From contig CAJURF010000086.1 in the NCBI GenBank assembly GCA_910588825.1, positions 1 through 14,984 on the forward strand: DNA of 14,984 nucleotides, given 5' to 3'. The position numbers and the translations under genes are program-made. This document shows, piece after piece, positions 14,082 through 14,984 of the stretch. The notes beneath the pieces were generated by a model. The model had not been told where the DNA came from. It did not search any database and saw only the letters and a list, made by a program, of their open reading frames with translations. This stretch comes from an uncultured Lachnospiraceae bacterium. Its GTDB lineage: Bacteria; Bacillota; Clostridia; Lachnospirales; Lachnospiraceae. The stretch's first letter is position 1. Each line of letters begins with the position of its first letter.

Positions 14082-14522
14082 ATGAAAAATCTGAAGTTTT
14101 TACATGTTGGGATTACCGTATCGGATATGAAAGAGACCATTGAGTTCTATACGAAATATTTTGGATTCCGGTTAAATATGGAAGGGCGGTTCGATGAGGA
14201 ATTTCTCAGAAAACGCCGCATGTTATATGGATTGGAAGACGGTGCGTATTCTGATTTTTGTATTCTGGAGTCTCCTGATGGAATTGCTTTAGAACTGTTC
14301 CAGTTTCAGCCCCAGCTGCCATCGAAGGGTGAAAATGGAATCTGGAACCGGGCAGGGTATACGCATATTTGTCTGAAAATGGACAATATTTTCCAAGTCT
14401 ATGAAAAACTAAAAGAAGATGGGATACCATTTTTCTTTGAACCGGATTTTCGCGGAAATCCAGATGAACATTGGGTGTTCTTAAAAGACCCAGATGGAAA
14501 TTTAATCGAGCTGCAGGATTAG
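14082..14522 (+). CDS. VOC-fold protein (glyoxalase/bleomycin resistance/dioxygenase superfamily)
   Basis: This 146-residue single-module-pair VOC protein begins LKFLHVGITVSDMKETIEFY and ends FLKDPDGNLIELQD, both hallmarks of the family. The four residues at the standard metal-binding positions are present: His8, Glu71 (ALELFQF), His95 (GYTHICLKM) and Glu143 (LIELQD), which fits a metal-dependent lyase or isomerase such as glyoxalase I or an epimerase rather than a binding-only protein. The start at 14082 is preceded by AAGGAGGATTC; an upstream in-frame ATG at 13980-14000 lacks an RBS. The stop is 9 nt before the SDR gene, so the two form an operon. Substrate unknown; the neighbouring SDR and aldehyde dehydrogenase suggest a pathway for a small carbonyl compound. 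Confidence 0.88.
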   Translation: MKNLKFLHVGITVSDMKETIEFYTKYFGFRLNMEGRFDEEFLRKRRMLYGLEDGAYSDFCILESPDGIALELFQFQPQLPSKGENGIWNRAGYTHICLKMDNIFQVYEKLKEDGIPFFFEPDFRGNPDEHWVFLKDPDGNLIELQD

Positions 14523-14531
14523 GAGGGGCCT

Positions 14532-14945
14532 ATGAAACCATTACAGATTCACCAGCTGCGCAGTATTTATGACATGATGTCACTGAGAGGAAAGGCTGCG
14601 CTGATTACAGGCGGGGCCGGGGGAATCGGCAGAAGCTGTGCCGCAGGATTAGCAGAAGCTGGGGCTTCCATTGTATTGATGGATATTCCAGAAAAGAAGG
14701 AGATGCTGCAAGATAACTGCAGGGCGATTGCCGGGCGTTATCAGGCAGAGACCATGTATGTGACAGGAAATGTAGCAGACGAAGACCATGTGAACCGTAT
14801 GATTGGGGAAGCCTATGAAGGCATGGGCCGTCTGGACATTGTGTTTGCAAATGCGGGAGTGGGAGGGAATGATGATAATCCCGTCCAGATTCAGCTATCC
14901 GAGTGGAAAAAAGTGATAGACATCAATCTGACAGCATTCTGGTGA
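14532..14945 (+). pseudogene. Short-chain dehydrogenase/reductase, truncated after the Rossmann half
   Basis: This reading frame begins at an ATG with AGGAGGGGCC just upstream and encodes the N-terminal half of an NAD(P)-dependent SDR: nucleotide-binding TGGAGGIG near residues 27-34, an acidic MDIPEK after strand 2 (favouring NAD), the NAG motif in VFANAGVGG, and VIDINLTAF of helix 4. It then meets a stop at 14943-14945, residue 138, whereas SDRs are about 250 residues. The catalytic Ser and the YxxxK pair are missing, so the product cannot be active. The break may be a frameshift or the edge of an insertion sequence; only 39 nt remain after it. The gene follows the VOC gene by 9 nt and was presumably its partner. 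Confidence 0.75.
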
Positions 14946-14984
14946 TATGTCAAGAACTTTTTGAGAAAGATTTTAATATGCATT

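Overview
The window looks like a chromosomal segment from a gut-type clostridium, most probably Lachnospiraceae. The evidence is moderate GC, AGGAGG-type ribosome binding sites, many intrinsic terminators with A/T-flanked stems, a paaK/ACT amino-acid fermentation cluster, a BspA/InlB-like surface protein and a 28-residue holin-like toxin. Species cannot be named from sequence alone. No tRNA, rRNA or CRISPR array was seen. All supported protein genes lie on the + strand.

Layout. Positions 2-2692 carry two consecutive units of a phenylacetate-CoA-ligase-like (PaaK) acyl-CoA ligase followed by a small double-ACT protein. The first ligase is cut by the window edge. In other anaerobes this gene pair accompanies indolepyruvate:ferredoxin oxidoreductase, so a role in aryl-/2-oxo-acid CoA metabolism is inferred. 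A two-domain polyphosphate:AMP phosphotransferase follows (2744-4234), then a structured 227-nt leader and ispF (4462-5007), which has an unusual CxxCxxC tail and ends in an intrinsic terminator.

From about 5060 to 10181 the window is accessory and mosaic. A 1377-codon surface-protein reading frame (Ig-like, PPC-like, InlB-like, BspA LRR, Big_2-like and FN3-like modules) has lost its promoter, start, RBS and signal peptide, and shows an out-of-frame deletion scar near its 5' end. It is followed by the 3' end (domains V and VI) of a group II intron with no reverse transcriptase, then by an overlapping pair of small unknown genes with toxin-antitoxin-like layout; the first of the pair may itself be 5'-truncated.

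From 10200 to the end there is a likely small-molecule (possibly aromatic) metabolism region: an NAD(P)-dependent aldehyde dehydrogenase with its own promoter and a LysR-type box, an LpdD-like protein overlapping a LysR regulator, a VOC-fold protein, and an SDR gene that stops prematurely before its active-site Ser/Tyr/Lys. These genes are separated by palindromic elements (a 158-bp MITE-like inverted repeat, a 137-bp inverted repeat and a 26-bp perfect hairpin) and by a tiny holin-like toxin gene facing a strong predicted antisense promoter across a shared bidirectional terminator. That layout resembles par/fst-type type I toxin-antitoxin loci. The most interesting points are this candidate type I system, the intron remnant and truncated adhesin, the palindromic repeats, and the orphan lpdD-lysR pair.
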